From NCBI RefSeq assembly GCF_038050375.1, contig NZ_CP150886.1:3637318-3701317 (forward strand): a stretch of DNA of 64,000 nucleotides, given 5' to 3'. This stretch comes from Okeanomitos corallinicola TIOX110 (GTDB lineage Bacteria; Cyanobacteriota; Cyanobacteriia; Cyanobacteriales; Nostocaceae). Positions within the stretch are counted from its first letter, which is position 1. Every line of letters begins with the position of its first letter. Positions 9,439-18,677 of this stretch are shown piece by piece. A program made the position numbers and the translations under genes. The notes beneath the pieces were generated by a model. It did not search any database, was not told where the DNA came from, and saw only the letters and a list, made by a program, of their open reading frames with translations.

Positions 9439-9789
9439 TTATCTGACGTTGGCTGATCTAATCACTGGATTTTCTACAGAGTCACGATACTGCTGAACTT
9501 GATCCGTGTAAGCAATAGGAAGAACTGCCTCTACGTTTTCATGGGGACGGGGAATGATCACCCAGGATTCTAGAGTACCACCATGTACGTTTTCTACTGC
9601 TTCTACACCAGCAGCCATAGCAGTTTTCACTTCAGAAACATCACCACGAATATTTACGGTAAACCTGGCACTACCAACTCTGATGTAACCTACTAGGGTA
9701 ACTCGGCCAGCTTTTACCATTGCGTCTGCTGCTGCTAATACTGCGGGAAAACCCTTTGTTTCTAACGATCCAACTGCTTGTAGTGACAT
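9439..9789 (-). CDS. ccmK4: Carboxysome shell protein CcmK4
   Basis: A 116-residue single-BMC-domain protein of the beta-carboxysome shell. The family signature (AVGSLETKGFPAVLAAADAM, VNIRGDVSEVKTAMAAG, then IPRPHENVEAVLPI) is complete, and the pore-loop region reads YIRVGSARF. The length and C-terminal tail (about 15 residues after the BMC core) fit CcmK4 better than the shorter CcmK1/K2. It lies immediately downstream of a second ccmK in the same direction, the arrangement of the ccmK3-ccmK4 satellite locus that most beta-cyanobacteria keep apart from the main ccmKLMN operon. CcmK4 forms hexamers and mixed hexamers with CcmK3 and is thought to tune shell permeability. Confidence 0.88.
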   Translation of the reverse strand: MSLQAVGSLETKGFPAVLAAADAMVKAGRVTLVGYIRVGSARFTVNIRGDVSEVKTAMAAGVEAVENVHGGTLESWVIIPRPHENVEAVLPIAYTDQVQQYRDSVENPVIRSANVR

Positions 9790-9871
9790 TACTAAGCTCC
9801 TTTATAAATAAAATTATTGGCTACAAGTTAATTTGACAAAGCTGTAAGACCAACTTTGTAGGACAACTTGT

Positions 9872-10183
9872 TTAGAAGATCCGGAAAGGTTCAGATTTAG
9901 AAGTGAAGTGGATAGGTAGAATTACTTCTATATTTTCTGGAGGATTGGGAACTATATAATGGGTGATTACTTGACCACCATAAACTTCCTCTCCAGAAGT
10001 TATTCCTGCTTCCATTGCCCTGTTAACTTCCGAGACACGACCCCTCACTGCTACTAACAAGCGTCCGCTTTCTGCGATGCCATAGTAGACGATGGTGACA
10101 GCGGCAGATTTAACCATTGCGTCTGCGGCTGCGAGTACACAGGGAAAGCCTAAAGTTTCGATTACGCCAACCGCCATTGGCAT
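9872..10183 (-). CDS. ccmK3: Carboxysome shell protein CcmK3
   Basis: A 103-residue single-BMC-domain shell protein (AVGVIETLGFPCVLAAADAM, VRGRVSEVNRAMEAG, VPNPPENIEVILPIHF). The pore loop (YYGIAESGRLLV) differs from the usual KIGS-type pore of CcmK1/K2, a hallmark of CcmK3, which in other species cannot form homohexamers and assembles with CcmK4. It is the first gene of a two-gene unit with ccmK4 (82-base gap). The divergent alpha/beta hydrolase gene starts about 120 bases away on the other strand. Confidence 0.88.
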   Translation of the reverse strand: MPMAVGVIETLGFPCVLAAADAMVKSAAVTIVYYGIAESGRLLVAVRGRVSEVNRAMEAGITSGEEVYGGQVITHYIVPNPPENIEVILPIHFTSKSEPFRIF

Positions 10184-10302
10184 GGCTTGATTCTCCTCAA
10201 ATCAGGGTGATATATATTGTACGAGGCTTTGGTACTCATTTTGTCATTTGGCAAGATTTTCTTTTTGCTGATGGGTATTCCAGATCATGTACACTAATTT
10301 TT

Positions 10303-11190
10303 ATGTTTCCAAGTTTTTTACCCGCTGCCGTCGGGGGGTTGACAGAACCCACTTCTATTGCCTTGGCCCAAAGTATCCAAAGTCAAGGAATTGCTACACC
10401 TTTGAGTCCTGAACCAATTTCCACTACTTACGTACATGAAGGTAGTGGAGGTATTCCGATTTTATTAGTGCATGGTTTTGATAGTTCGGTGTTGGAGTTT
10501 CGCCGACTTATACCTTTGTTAGCAGAAAAAAATCAGGTTTGGGCAGTGGATTTGCTGGGCTTTGGTTTTACAGATAGACAGCCAGATGTAGCTTATAATC
10601 CTTTGGCCATTAAAACCCATTTATACTATTTTTGGAAAACCCTAATTAACCAACCAGTAATTTTGGTAGGTGCTTCTATGGGTGGTGCGGCAGTAATTGA
10701 TTTTACTCTTACATACCCGGAAGTAGTGCAAAAACTTATTTTAATTGATAGTGCAGGGTTAAAAGGTGGTTCGGCGTTAAGTAAATTGATGTTGCCCCAA
10801 TTATATAATTTAGCAGCAGAATTTTTACGTAATTCCAAGGTAAGGGAGCGTATTTGTCGTTCTGCGTATTATGACAAATCTTTGGTTTCCCCAGATGGGT
10901 TACTTTGTGCAGAGTTACATCTAAAAATGCCTGACTGGGATAAATCTTTAATTGCTTTTACTAAAAGCGGTGGTTACTCAGCTTATCAATTAAAACAATT
11001 AGCAAATATTCAACAACCTACCCTAATTTTGTGGGGTGATCATGACAAAATTCTCGGAACTAAGGATGCGCCAAAATTTCACAAAGCAATCCCCCAAAGT
11101 CAACTAATTTGGATTAAAGATTGTGGACATATTCCCCATGTGGAAAAAGCGGAAATTACAGCACAATACATTAACTCAGTGCTGAGTTAA
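10303..11190 (+). CDS. Alpha/beta hydrolase
   Basis: A 295-residue alpha/beta-hydrolase-fold protein. The oxyanion-hole motif is LLVHGFDSS, the nucleophile elbow is GASMGG with the catalytic Ser, the acid is probably the Asp in LWGDHDKI, and the catalytic His is in GHIPHVEK. The open frame extends back to 10117 across ccmK3, but I placed the start at the ATG at 10303 because upstream residues do not look like protein of this family. The substrate is unknown; the fold includes esterases, haloalkane dehalogenases and carbon-carbon hydrolases. It is divergent from ccmK3-ccmK4. Confidence 0.85.
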   Translation: MFPSFLPAAVGGLTEPTSIALAQSIQSQGIATPLSPEPISTTYVHEGSGGIPILLVHGFDSSVLEFRRLIPLLAEKNQVWAVDLLGFGFTDRQPDVAYNPLAIKTHLYYFWKTLINQPVILVGASMGGAAVIDFTLTYPEVVQKLILIDSAGLKGGSALSKLMLPQLYNLAAEFLRNSKVRERICRSAYYDKSLVSPDGLLCAELHLKMPDWDKSLIAFTKSGGYSAYQLKQLANIQQPTLILWGDHDKILGTKDAPKFHKAIPQSQLIWIKDCGHIPHVEKAEITAQYINSVLS

Positions 11191-11294
11191 TATTTTTAGT
11201 TATCCTGTCGTCTAACGGCGAGTATTAAATCAAGAATCCCCGTATTTCTAAGTCGGGAAATGTTAATTTTGTCATAATTATAATTCTAAATCCG

Positions 11295-12479
11295 ATGAGA
11301 ATTGCCATTATTGGATGTGGTTATGTTGCTGATCAGTATCTAAACAACATCAAATCCCATCCCGAATTTATTGTTCAGGGAGCTTTTGATCAGAATCCCC
11401 ATCGAAGAGATGAGTTTTGTCAGTATTTCTCTCTCCAGGCTTATCCAACATTAGAAGCGGTGATGGCGGACTCATCAGTGGAAATGATCCTGAACCTGAC
11501 CAATCCTAGAAGTCATTTCTCTGTGTCTGCTGCTGCTATTAACGCCAATAAACACGTTTATACTGAGAAACCGCTGGGAATGGATATGAAGGAAGCACGT
11601 CTTCTCATAGATATGGCCAGAGAAAAAAATGTCAGACTGGGTTGCGCTCCCTGTAGTGTATTAAGTGACACAGCCCAAACCCTTTGGAAAGCTATCAGAG
11701 AGGGGGCTATTGGCAAAGTGCGATTAGTTTATGCCAACTTCGACGATGGCATGATTGCTCCCAAGATGAAACCTTGGTCATGGCAAACTAAATCCGGGGC
11801 TTATTGGCCTGCCAAGGATGAATTTGAAATAGGTTGTACCTATGAACACGCAGGTTACTTTCTCACCTGGTTGGCTGCCTTTTTTGGACCAGCACAAAGA
11901 GTAACAGCATTTTCTTCTTGCCAAATACCAGATAAGGGAATTCCAGTTGATCAGATGGCACCAGATTTTTCCGTTGGCTGTCTTGAGTATAATGACGGTG
12001 TTGTTGCCAGAGTGACGGCGGGATTAGTTGCTCCTAAGGATAAATCTCTCACGGTGATTGGGGATGATGGAGTTCTCTTTGTTCCTTATTTACGTAATGA
12101 TCAAGAATCTGTGTTAATTCACAGAGATACCGATTATGAAAATCTTCAACTTGTCGAGCGGCTACAAATTAAGATCCAGGCAAAGCTGGAGTATGCAGCC
12201 AAACGCTTGAAAATACCAACTGGTAACTTGGGTTATTATCAACGGTATCCAATGCTTAAAGGTAAATCATTTCAGCCTGCTGGGTCGCTCAAGTTTGTTG
12301 ATTTCTTCCGAGGTCCACAGGATATGTTGGATGCAATCAAGAATAATCAACCCCATCGTCTATCTGGCGAGTTAGGACTTCATATTGTTGAATTGATTGA
12401 ATGTCTCCAATATCCGCAAAAATTTAACTATCACAAAGAAATTGAAACCACTTTTCCCGCTATTGAGCCTTTGATATAA
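11295..12479 (+). CDS. Gfo/Idh/MocA-family oxidoreductase (1)
   Basis: A 394-residue NAD(P)-dependent oxidoreductase. The N-terminal Rossmann motif is IAIIGCGYVADQYL, the family motif YTEKPLG is present with the catalytic Lys, and the C-terminal alpha/beta domain follows. Residue 130 onward has a large insertion relative to short members (the WSWQTKSGAYWPAKDEFEIG region). Such enzymes oxidise or epimerise sugars and sugar nucleotides, and EKP is the cofactor-proximal motif. The product is not predictable. It is convergent with a second, divergent-in-sequence member of the same family, with a 110-base gap that carries a GCAGAGGCGCGGAGA repeat. Confidence 0.88.
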   Translation: MRIAIIGCGYVADQYLNNIKSHPEFIVQGAFDQNPHRRDEFCQYFSLQAYPTLEAVMADSSVEMILNLTNPRSHFSVSAAAINANKHVYTEKPLGMDMKEARLLIDMAREKNVRLGCAPCSVLSDTAQTLWKAIREGAIGKVRLVYANFDDGMIAPKMKPWSWQTKSGAYWPAKDEFEIGCTYEHAGYFLTWLAAFFGPAQRVTAFSSCQIPDKGIPVDQMAPDFSVGCLEYNDGVVARVTAGLVAPKDKSLTVIGDDGVLFVPYLRNDQESVLIHRDTDYENLQLVERLQIKIQAKLEYAAKRLKIPTGNLGYYQRYPMLKGKSFQPAGSLKFVDFFRGPQDMLDAIKNNQPHRLSGELGLHIVELIECLQYPQKFNYHKEIETTFPAIEPLI

Positions 12480-12592
12480 AGTTGTTTTCGGTGACTATGA
12501 TGATTTGGCGTTGCTGATTAAGAGTATGATTTTTTTTCACGCAGAGGCGCGGAGAGTAAGAGTTTCATTTTTTGATTTTTCAATTTCATACT

Positions 12593-13624
12593 TCAATTCA
12601 GCACCGCTGATGATTTAATTTTGTCCAGCAGTTGATGAATTAATAGTGATTCATTGAGAGGCATGACTGGACTTTCTTTTAACCCTAAACGCAAACAACG
12701 CATGGTTTCTTCGGCTTCTCTGATCAGGCCGATGCTGGCAGGATTGGTAGATTGTGGTAATAAACTGGTGATGGGTTTGGCTATCCTTGTTAACTTCCGG
12801 CCAATTCGCTGTGTTAATCCCATTCTTGGACTTTTGTTGCTCAACACCCGCATATCTGTTGCATCTATAAATGGTGATGGGATGTAAATACTTCCATCTG
12901 TACCAAAAATATGAACATCATTAGAGTTTGTGGTGTTGATACTGATACTGATAGAAACAGTATGATGTGGATAAATGAGGATTACTGCACAATTAACATC
13001 AACTCCTGCATCTGTGCAAATTAACTGACATTGATAATTTTGCGGTTCACCAAATAAGAAGAAAGCTAGGCTCAGAGCATAACAGCCAAAACCAAGCATT
13101 GCCCCATGTCCATCTTCTGGTTGTCCTAGCTTTGATAAATCCTTTTGGTAGCCGATTCCTATGTTCACGGAACAGACTTTTCCAATATGCTGATCTTGAA
13201 TCAGTTTTCTGCATTCTTGGATAAACGGATTAAACCGCATCCACATCGCTTCCATACAAAATAGACCACAAGAGCGGGCTTTTTCTACTACTTGGGATGC
13301 TTCTTCCCATGAACGAGTAAATGGTTTTTCGCAAAGAATAGCTTTGCCGCTATTTAGGGCTTGGAGGCAGTGTTCATAATGTAAATTTGTAGGCGTAGCA
13401 ATGTAAATTACGTCAATTTCTGGATCGTTAAAAAATTCATCTAGGGTTCGATGTGCATGAGTAAAGCCGAATTTTTGGGAGAACCAGACTGCATGATCGG
13501 GATTTCTAGAAACTACAGATTGTTTGACTGCACTATTAATTTCTGCCAAACTACAAGCAAAATTTTGAGCAATTTTACCAGTACCGAGAATCCCCCATCT
13601 TATGTTTTGAATATCTGAATTCAT
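12593..13624 (-). CDS. Gfo/Idh/MocA-family oxidoreductase (2)
   Basis: A 343-residue oxidoreductase with the Rossmann motif WGILGTGKIAQNFA and the catalytic motif CEKPFTRSWEEA. The AMWMRFNPF segment is typical of the dihydrodiol or glucose-fructose-type branch (trans-1,2-dihydrobenzene-1,2-diol dehydrogenase-like). I chose the ATG at 13624; an upstream start at 13654 adds a MGWSCIREIF peptide without family similarity. It is convergent with the other Gfo/Idh/MocA gene but clearly not a recent duplicate of it, as the two share only the family motifs. Confidence 0.87.
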   Translation of the reverse strand: MNSDIQNIRWGILGTGKIAQNFACSLAEINSAVKQSVVSRNPDHAVWFSQKFGFTHAHRTLDEFFNDPEIDVIYIATPTNLHYEHCLQALNSGKAILCEKPFTRSWEEASQVVEKARSCGLFCMEAMWMRFNPFIQECRKLIQDQHIGKVCSVNIGIGYQKDLSKLGQPEDGHGAMLGFGCYALSLAFFLFGEPQNYQCQLICTDAGVDVNCAVILIYPHHTVSISISINTTNSNDVHIFGTDGSIYIPSPFIDATDMRVLSNKSPRMGLTQRIGRKLTRIAKPITSLLPQSTNPASIGLIREAEETMRCLRLGLKESPVMPLNESLLIHQLLDKIKSSAVLN

Positions 13625-13750
13625 GAAAATTTCTCTGATACACGACCAGCCCAATCATACCATGCTTGATTCATTCTCTCTTGCTCATTTAAAACTACAT
13701 TTTTACTACACTAAATAAATTGCAAGGTGTTAATGAATCATGTTAAACAT

Positions 13751-14317
13751 CTAATCAAATAACCAGGTTTTATCCTTAAATTCATCATTGCTTGTGTTTG
13801 ATTTAATCACTACCCTTGGTGCTGGTCTGTAGGATTTGTGGGGATTGATTATTATAGATTTTGAGCTTTCTTTAACAGGTGGTTTAGCTATTTCTTTTGT
13901 TGGTTCTGGAACAGGTTTGTTTTTGATATCTTTCATTTCTGCAATTAGTTGAGAATTAGATTCTGCTAATTGTAAGGCTGTTTTTTTAGTTTCATAAAGT
14001 TCTTTAGCTAATCTTTCAGCTAAGGTTTTTTGTTCAGATAAAGCTGTTTTTAATTCAGAGATTTCCTGTTGTAAATCAACTTCTTGATTTTGGTGTTGTT
14101 CTAGAGTTGCTTGTAAATCTTCAATTGTGAATTCTAAGTCTGATTTAGTGGGAGTGCTTGAATCTGTAGATGTTGTTTTTGCTGTAACTTCTTCATCTTG
14201 AGATACATCAGATTCTATGACTTTCTCAGCAGTCACGTCAATTGCAGGTTCAACGGGAGATGGTGTAAATTTTTGAGTTTCTTCTTGTAATAAATCAGTG
14301 AGACGTTTCTTAGCCAT
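13751..14317 (-). CDS. Coiled-coil protein of unknown function
   Basis: A 188-residue acidic protein I cannot assign. The first 60 residues are Thr/Ser/Glu-rich and probably disordered. A strong heptad coiled coil spans about residues 62-130 (LEFTIEDLQATLEQHQNQ to LAESNSQLIAEMKDI). A Pro/Lys-rich linker and a short C-terminal tail (SNDEFKDKTWLFD) follow. There is no signal peptide or membrane segment. The start has a good AAGGAAA ribosome binding site. The arrangement (disordered arm, coiled coil, short conserved peptide tail) suggests a scaffold or adaptor, but this is inference only. Confidence 0.6.
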   Translation of the reverse strand: MAKKRLTDLLQEETQKFTPSPVEPAIDVTAEKVIESDVSQDEEVTAKTTSTDSSTPTKSDLEFTIEDLQATLEQHQNQEVDLQQEISELKTALSEQKTLAERLAKELYETKKTALQLAESNSQLIAEMKDIKNKPVPEPTKEIAKPPVKESSKSIIINPHKSYRPAPRVVIKSNTSNDEFKDKTWLFD

Positions 14318-14484
14318 GATTTCCTTTAAATTATGCTGTACTGATAAATAATTGCTGGATGGTACAAATCCCCAAATTTACAGGTGGAGTAAATCCTGAT
14401 GTCGAATTAATAATTGCTTTTTTGGGACTTGAGAAATTAAACGCAGATGGACGTAGATAAACGCAGATGTTTTAGATGTTTTGT

Positions 14485-14910
14485 TTAACCTGTTATTTCT
14501 GGTTTCATTTTCGCTTCTAAAAATTCTAAGAGACTATTTACATCTTTACCAATTTGTTCAAAACATACCTTTGGTGTTGGTTCTGGTGCAAATTGAATTA
14601 ATTTAATTTCTCCTTTACCAATTCCAATCATCACTACTTCTATTTCTGGGTTATTATTATCAATAATACCGAGAATTTCTTGGAGTCGGTTTTCAACTCG
14701 ATCATTTAATTTTTCGATTTCAATTTGGGGACAATAAACAAAATGGGGCTGGGGTTGTAAATCTATGCCGATAGTACCTTTGCTATTGCCATTTTCTAAC
14801 CATAAACCCCAAAATAAAGCAGCTACTTCCTGTTGATTTTCTTTGACAAATCTATCTATTTGTCGCCGCCATTTGGTATCCCCTTCTTCTGTTTTGCCAC
14901 TACTAAACAT
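14485..14910 (-). CDS. Small conserved cyanobacterial protein (CcmS-like candidate)
   Basis: A 141-residue soluble protein. The N-terminal helix is KWRRQIDRFVKENQQEVAALFWGLWLENG, followed by strands (TIGIDLQPQPHFVYCP), a helix (IEKLNDRVENRLQEILGII) and two more strands (EIEVVMIGIGKGEIKLIQF). The pattern looks like a compact alpha/beta adaptor. From memory it resembles proteins recently named CcmS, a chaperone that binds CcmK1 during beta-carboxysome assembly; I cannot verify this, although ccmK3-ccmK4 lie 5 kb away. Other cyanobacterial conserved hypotheticals remain possible. It is followed closely by the ABC exporter gene. Confidence 0.55.
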   Translation of the reverse strand: MFSSGKTEEGDTKWRRQIDRFVKENQQEVAALFWGLWLENGNSKGTIGIDLQPQPHFVYCPQIEIEKLNDRVENRLQEILGIIDNNNPEIEVVMIGIGKGEIKLIQFAPEPTPKVCFEQIGKDVNSLLEFLEAKMKPEITG

Positions 14911-14961
14911 AATAATTGGTAATTTGTAATTCTTAATTCGTAATTTTTATTTTCTCTATTT

Positions 14962-16848
14962 CTATTTTAACCCAGATTGTACACGCCAGAGGCTGGAGTA
15001 AACACCATTTTTTTCTAGTAGTTGTTCGTGAGTTCCTGACTCTATTAATTCTCCATGTTCCATCACATAAATACAATCAGCATTACGGATGGTAGAGAGA
15101 CGATGCGCGATCGCAATAGTTGTCCGATTTACTGTTATCCTTTCTAAAGAACGTTGAATAGCAGCTTCTGTCTCATTATCTACTGCGGATGTCGCTTCAT
15201 CCAAAATTAGAATCGGTGGATTTTTGAGAACTGCACGAGCTATAGCTATGCGTTGTTTTTGTCCCCCAGATAATTTTTGCCCCCTCTCTCCCACAATTGT
15301 CTCATAACCTTGGGGCAAACCCATAATAAAATCATCTGCTTCTGCCACTTTTGCAGCCGTGATAATATCTTCATTGGTAGCTTCAAATGTACCGTAGGCG
15401 ATATTTTCGGCTACTGTACCATGAAACAAAAACACATCCTGACTAACCAAACCAATACAACGGCGTAAATCCCTTAAATTTAAACTTTGTAAATCCACAC
15501 CATCTAGATAAATTTTACCATGCTGTGCTTCATAAAATCGCAGTAAAAGTTTAACTAAAGTGCTTTTACCCGAACCTGTAGAACCAACAATAGCAATGGT
15601 ATTTCCCGCTGGAATTGATAAAGATAAATGTTTAAGTATTGGTGGACGTTCATAATAGGCAAAAGTCACATTGTTAAATTCAACTTCCCCCCGTACCATA
15701 TCAATGGGTAAATTAATATTTCCTGTGTGAATAGCTACTGGAGTATCTAACAAATTCATCACCCGATTTGTAGAAGCCATAGCCCTTTGATATAAGTCAA
15801 AAGTATCACCTAATCTGGTTAAAGGCCACAATAATAATTGTACCAAAAATACCAAAGAACTATAAGCACCTACCGCTAATTTACCATCAATTACTTGCAT
15901 TCCTCCAGATACTAAGAGAATTGTAAAGGCTGCTAAGATTAGTGTTCTAATAATGGGAATATAAGCAGCAGAAAGAGAAATTGCTTTGGCATTACTCAAG
16001 CGATAAGCATCACTTTCTAATTCCACCCTTGAGGCTTCATAATCTTCGGAAGTAAAACTTTTAATAGTAGTAATTCCGCTCAGATTATTAGACAATCTAC
16101 CATTTAGTAAGCCTACCTTTTCCCTGACATCAGCATAGCGAGGCGCAAGAAACTTTTGAAAAGCTACCGAACCACCTAGAATAAAAGGCATGGGTAACAT
16201 TGCCATCCAAGCCACACCAGGAGCTAAAATAAAAAATGTGCTACCGACAATTAAAATCGTGGTAATAACTTGAATAATATCATTTGCACCCACATCTAAA
16301 AAACGCTCTAATTGGTTGACATCATCACTCAGGATAGACATTAAACCGCCTGTACTACGTTCTTCAAAATAGGCTAATTCCAACTCTTGCAGATGTTTGT
16401 AAGCATCCAGGCGTAAATTATGCTGAATATTCTGTCCCAAATTTCGCCATAACAACTTGTAGCGATATTCAAAAAATGATTCTAAAATCCAAGTAACAAC
16501 CGTAAGCAGAGATAAAACAACAAATTGTCCAGAAATATTTTTAATACCCAACTGAGCAATGATAGAATCTTGTTGTTTGACAACAACATCTACAGCAATC
16601 CCAATTAATGCCGGTGGTGCTAAATCAAAAACCTTATTGCAAACCGAAGCACCCACAGCCAGCCAAATTTGTCGCTGATATTTATGTCCGTAGTTAAGCA
16701 GGCGTTGCAGGGGATGTCCAGAATGCCTATGCCTTCTTGATGCCTTGTGAGATTTTATTCCTATAGCCACTAGCTGTTCACGGTTTTGTGCAGTTAATGT
16801 TACCACAAATTCGTCGTTAAAATTCAGAAATAAGCAAATGGTGATCAA
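14962..16848 (-). CDS. ABC exporter (fused permease and ATPase, MsbA/HlyB type)
   Basis: A 628-residue half-transporter. The N-terminal transmembrane domain (about residues 60-360) has six hydrophobic segments. The ATPase domain has Walker [15 protein letters not shown], the signature [14 protein letters not shown], Walker [13 protein letters not shown] and the switch His in IAIAHRLST. It should work as a homodimer at the inner membrane and export lipid, peptide or drug; the substrate is not evident. The N-terminus is uncertain: the longest frame starts with TTG at 16848, an internal GTG at 16806 is also possible, and neither has a clear ribosome binding site. Confidence 0.9.
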   Translation of the reverse strand: MITICLFLNFNDEFVVTLTAQNREQLVAIGIKSHKASRRHRHSGHPLQRLLNYGHKYQRQIWLAVGASVCNKVFDLAPPALIGIAVDVVVKQQDSIIAQLGIKNISGQFVVLSLLTVVTWILESFFEYRYKLLWRNLGQNIQHNLRLDAYKHLQELELAYFEERSTGGLMSILSDDVNQLERFLDVGANDIIQVITTILIVGSTFFILAPGVAWMAMLPMPFILGGSVAFQKFLAPRYADVREKVGLLNGRLSNNLSGITTIKSFTSEDYEASRVELESDAYRLSNAKAISLSAAYIPIIRTLILAAFTILLVSGGMQVIDGKLAVGAYSSLVFLVQLLLWPLTRLGDTFDLYQRAMASTNRVMNLLDTPVAIHTGNINLPIDMVRGEVEFNNVTFAYYERPPILKHLSLSIPAGNTIAIVGSTGSGKSTLVKLLLRFYEAQHGKIYLDGVDLQSLNLRDLRRCIGLVSQDVFLFHGTVAENIAYGTFEATNEDIITAAKVAEADDFIMGLPQGYETIVGERGQKLSGGQKQRIAIARAVLKNPPILILDEATSAVDNETEAAIQRSLERITVNRTTIAIAHRLSTIRNADCIYVMEHGELIESGTHEQLLEKNGVYSSLWRVQSGLK

Positions 16849-17002
16849 TAAAAGCTAAATTTCCGATCAATTGAGAAGAGTTGAGTAGAAAATTTACAAC
16901 AGCTTATTTCAGTATTTAGTTTTTTAGCTTCTTACTGACTACTGACAGTTGGAATTTTGTGTTACTTTACTCAAAAATCAGTATCTACTAGGAGATATAA
17001 TC

Positions 17003-17845
17003 TTGAGAAATCAACAATTTGCAAGTTTGCAAACTTCAATTATAGGGATAATAGCTGCTATCTTAGTAATTTTGGGCTTAAACTCCTTTGTAATTCTGAA
17101 CCCTGGACAAGCAGCAGTAATAAGCATCTTAGGAAAGGCTAGAGATGGGGTTTTAACAGAAGGTATTCACCTCAAACCACCATTTATCTCAGTGATAGAT
17201 GTGTATGATTTAACGGTTCAAAAATTTGAAGTTCCCGCCGAAAGTTCTACCAAAGATTTGCAAAATCTGACTGCTAGATTTGCTATTAACTTTCGGATTG
17301 ACCCTATACAAGTAGTTGAAGTGAGGAGAAAACAAGGTACACTAGAAAATATTGTTTCTAAAATTATTGCACCCCAAACCCAGGAAGCATTTAAAATAGC
17401 AGCAGCAAAACGCACAGTTGAAGAAGCAATTACGAAAAGAACTGAATTAAAAGAAGATTTTGATCAGGCATTAGGCGATCGCTTGGATAAATATGGGATA
17501 ATCGTACTAGATACGAGCGTAGTTGACCTCACATTTTCTCCAGAATTTGCGCGAGCAGTGGAAGAAAAACAAATTGCGGAACAGCGAGCGCAAAGAGCCG
17601 TCTACATAGCTAGAGAAGCCGAACAAGAAGCCCAAGCAGATATCAACCGCGCCAAAGGTAAAGCCGAAGCACAAAGACTCTTAGCAGAAACTCTCAAAGC
17701 TCAAGGAGGAGAATTGGTTTTACAAAAAGAAGCTATCGAAGCTTGGAGAACAGGTGGCGCGCAAATGCCAAAAGTGTTAGTTATGGGTGAAGGTTCTCAA
17801 AGTAGCGTACCTTTCATTTTCAACTTGGGGAAAATGTCCAACTAA
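17003..17845 (+). CDS. Prohibitin-like SPFH/band 7 membrane protein
   Basis: A 280-residue prohibitin-type protein. A single N-terminal membrane anchor (IIGIIAAILVILGLNSFVI) is followed by the SPFH/band 7 domain (VILNPGQAAVISILGKARDGVLTEG onward) and a long C-terminal helix rich in Glu, Ala and Arg (KQIAEQRAQRAVYIAREAEQ). I start it at the TTG at 17003, which is preceded by GGAG at a good distance, rather than at the in-frame TTG at 16949. Such proteins form large ring complexes in membranes and modulate FtsH proteases or membrane microdomains. It is monocistronic and followed by a palindromic repeat. Confidence 0.88.
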   Translation: MRNQQFASLQTSIIGIIAAILVILGLNSFVILNPGQAAVISILGKARDGVLTEGIHLKPPFISVIDVYDLTVQKFEVPAESSTKDLQNLTARFAINFRIDPIQVVEVRRKQGTLENIVSKIIAPQTQEAFKIAAAKRTVEEAITKRTELKEDFDQALGDRLDKYGIIVLDTSVVDLTFSPEFARAVEEKQIAEQRAQRAVYIAREAEQEAQADINRAKGKAEAQRLLAETLKAQGGELVLQKEAIEAWRTGGAQMPKVLVMGEGSQSSVPFIFNLGKMSN

Positions 17846-18174
17846 ATTTGATTTGATTGGTATACACAATCACAGTATTCATGGATTAAAAGTAAGTGTG
17901 GGTTTAGCATTGTCAAACCCATACTTAATTAAAAATAATCATCACATCAAGAAACAGCAAATGGAAGATTTTTTAAAAGATATAGAGTATGATAATCGAA
18001 ATTTTATTTTATTTTTACTACATATCCTGAATCTCTCAATCACAGTCCACACAATATCTGGAATGACTATTTAATTTCTACTTTAGTTAGGTCTATCTTA
18101 ACCATCTATCATCTACCCATCTTCTGTTGCTTTTTGCCTGTCTACACCAGTAAATTTACAAATCAAATAGCCCT
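17846..18174. other. Intergenic region downstream of the prohibitin-like gene
   Basis: No real gene is present; a 95-codon frame at 17787-18074 overlaps the end of the SPFH gene and has no family features. The region contains the palindromic repeat at 17894-17926 and then AT-rich DNA leading to the DUF1824 gene. Confidence 0.45.
17894..17926. repeat. Palindromic GGGTTTAGCA repeat, terminator-like
   Basis: AAGTGTGGGTTT (17894-17905) pairs with AAACCCATACTT (17915-17926) over 12 positions with one G-T wobble and a 9-nt loop. It shares the core GGGTTTAGCA with the repeat at 4502-4545. Located 50 bases after the SPFH stop codon, it may terminate that transcript. Confidence 0.5.
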
Positions 18175-18594
18175 ATGTCAACTTCCAACAGCACCACCCT
18201 TACCGTTTCCGAAGCTAAGAAAATCCTCAACAAATTCAACTGTTTAGACATAGCTCCAATCCTCAAGCCACTAGAAAAAGCCCTAACTCGTCAGGCTATA
18301 ATTTTACTGACTAAACTCTCTGACTACCAAATTTTAGGTATTTGTGCAGATACAGCAGAAGAGGGAATTTTAGCCATGAAAACCTTTTCTCACGCTTTTG
18401 GTTATCAAGCCCCAGATAACTTACCACAGCCAGAGGGTCCAGTTTACATCAAACTAAACGGTAAAAATGGACTATGTTATTTAGATTCCTATGCCGGTCA
18501 TCATCGTGGTGTATTGGTTTCTTGTCAATCCTACAAAGAAGGGGGAGTAAATGAAATGTATGGACATTTACCCTTAGACTTATTTGTGGGATAA
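18175..18594 (+). CDS. DUF1824-family protein
   Basis: A 139-residue soluble protein matching the cyanobacterial DUF1824 family as I recall it. The core reads ILLTKLSDYQILGICADTAEEGILAM, FGYQAP, VYIKLNGKNGLCYLDSY and GVLVSCQSYKEGGVNEMYGHLPLDLF. There are no catalytic motifs. The family is restricted to cyanobacteria and some plastids and has no known function. It lies 83 bases upstream of the ABC-F gene, separated by a tandem repeat. Confidence 0.75.
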   Translation: MSTSNSTTLTVSEAKKILNKFNCLDIAPILKPLEKALTRQAIILLTKLSDYQILGICADTAEEGILAMKTFSHAFGYQAPDNLPQPEGPVYIKLNGKNGLCYLDSYAGHHRGVLVSCQSYKEGGVNEMYGHLPLDLFVG

Positions 18595-18603
18595 GAAAGA
18601 ATA

Positions 18604-18625
18604 GGTGACAGGTGACAGGTGACAG
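18604..18625. repeat. GGTGACA tandem repeat (STRR type)
   Basis: Three tandem copies of the heptamer GGTGACA begin ten bases after the DUF1824 stop codon, followed by CAATCAC-type repeats at about 18639-18658. This is the short tandemly repeated repetitive sequence class of heterocystous cyanobacteria. Confidence 0.9.
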
Positions 18626-18677
18626 AAAACTGTTTTTCCCAATCACCAATCACCAATTAATAAATTAAGAAAATTTT

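Noticed and set aside
10117-10302. 62-residue N-terminal extension of the alpha/beta hydrolase
   Set aside because: It overlaps ccmK3 on the other strand and the conserved fold begins well after the ATG at 10303.
17787-18074. 95-codon plus-strand frame after the prohibitin-like gene
   Set aside because: Overlaps the end of that gene in another frame and spans the palindromic repeat.
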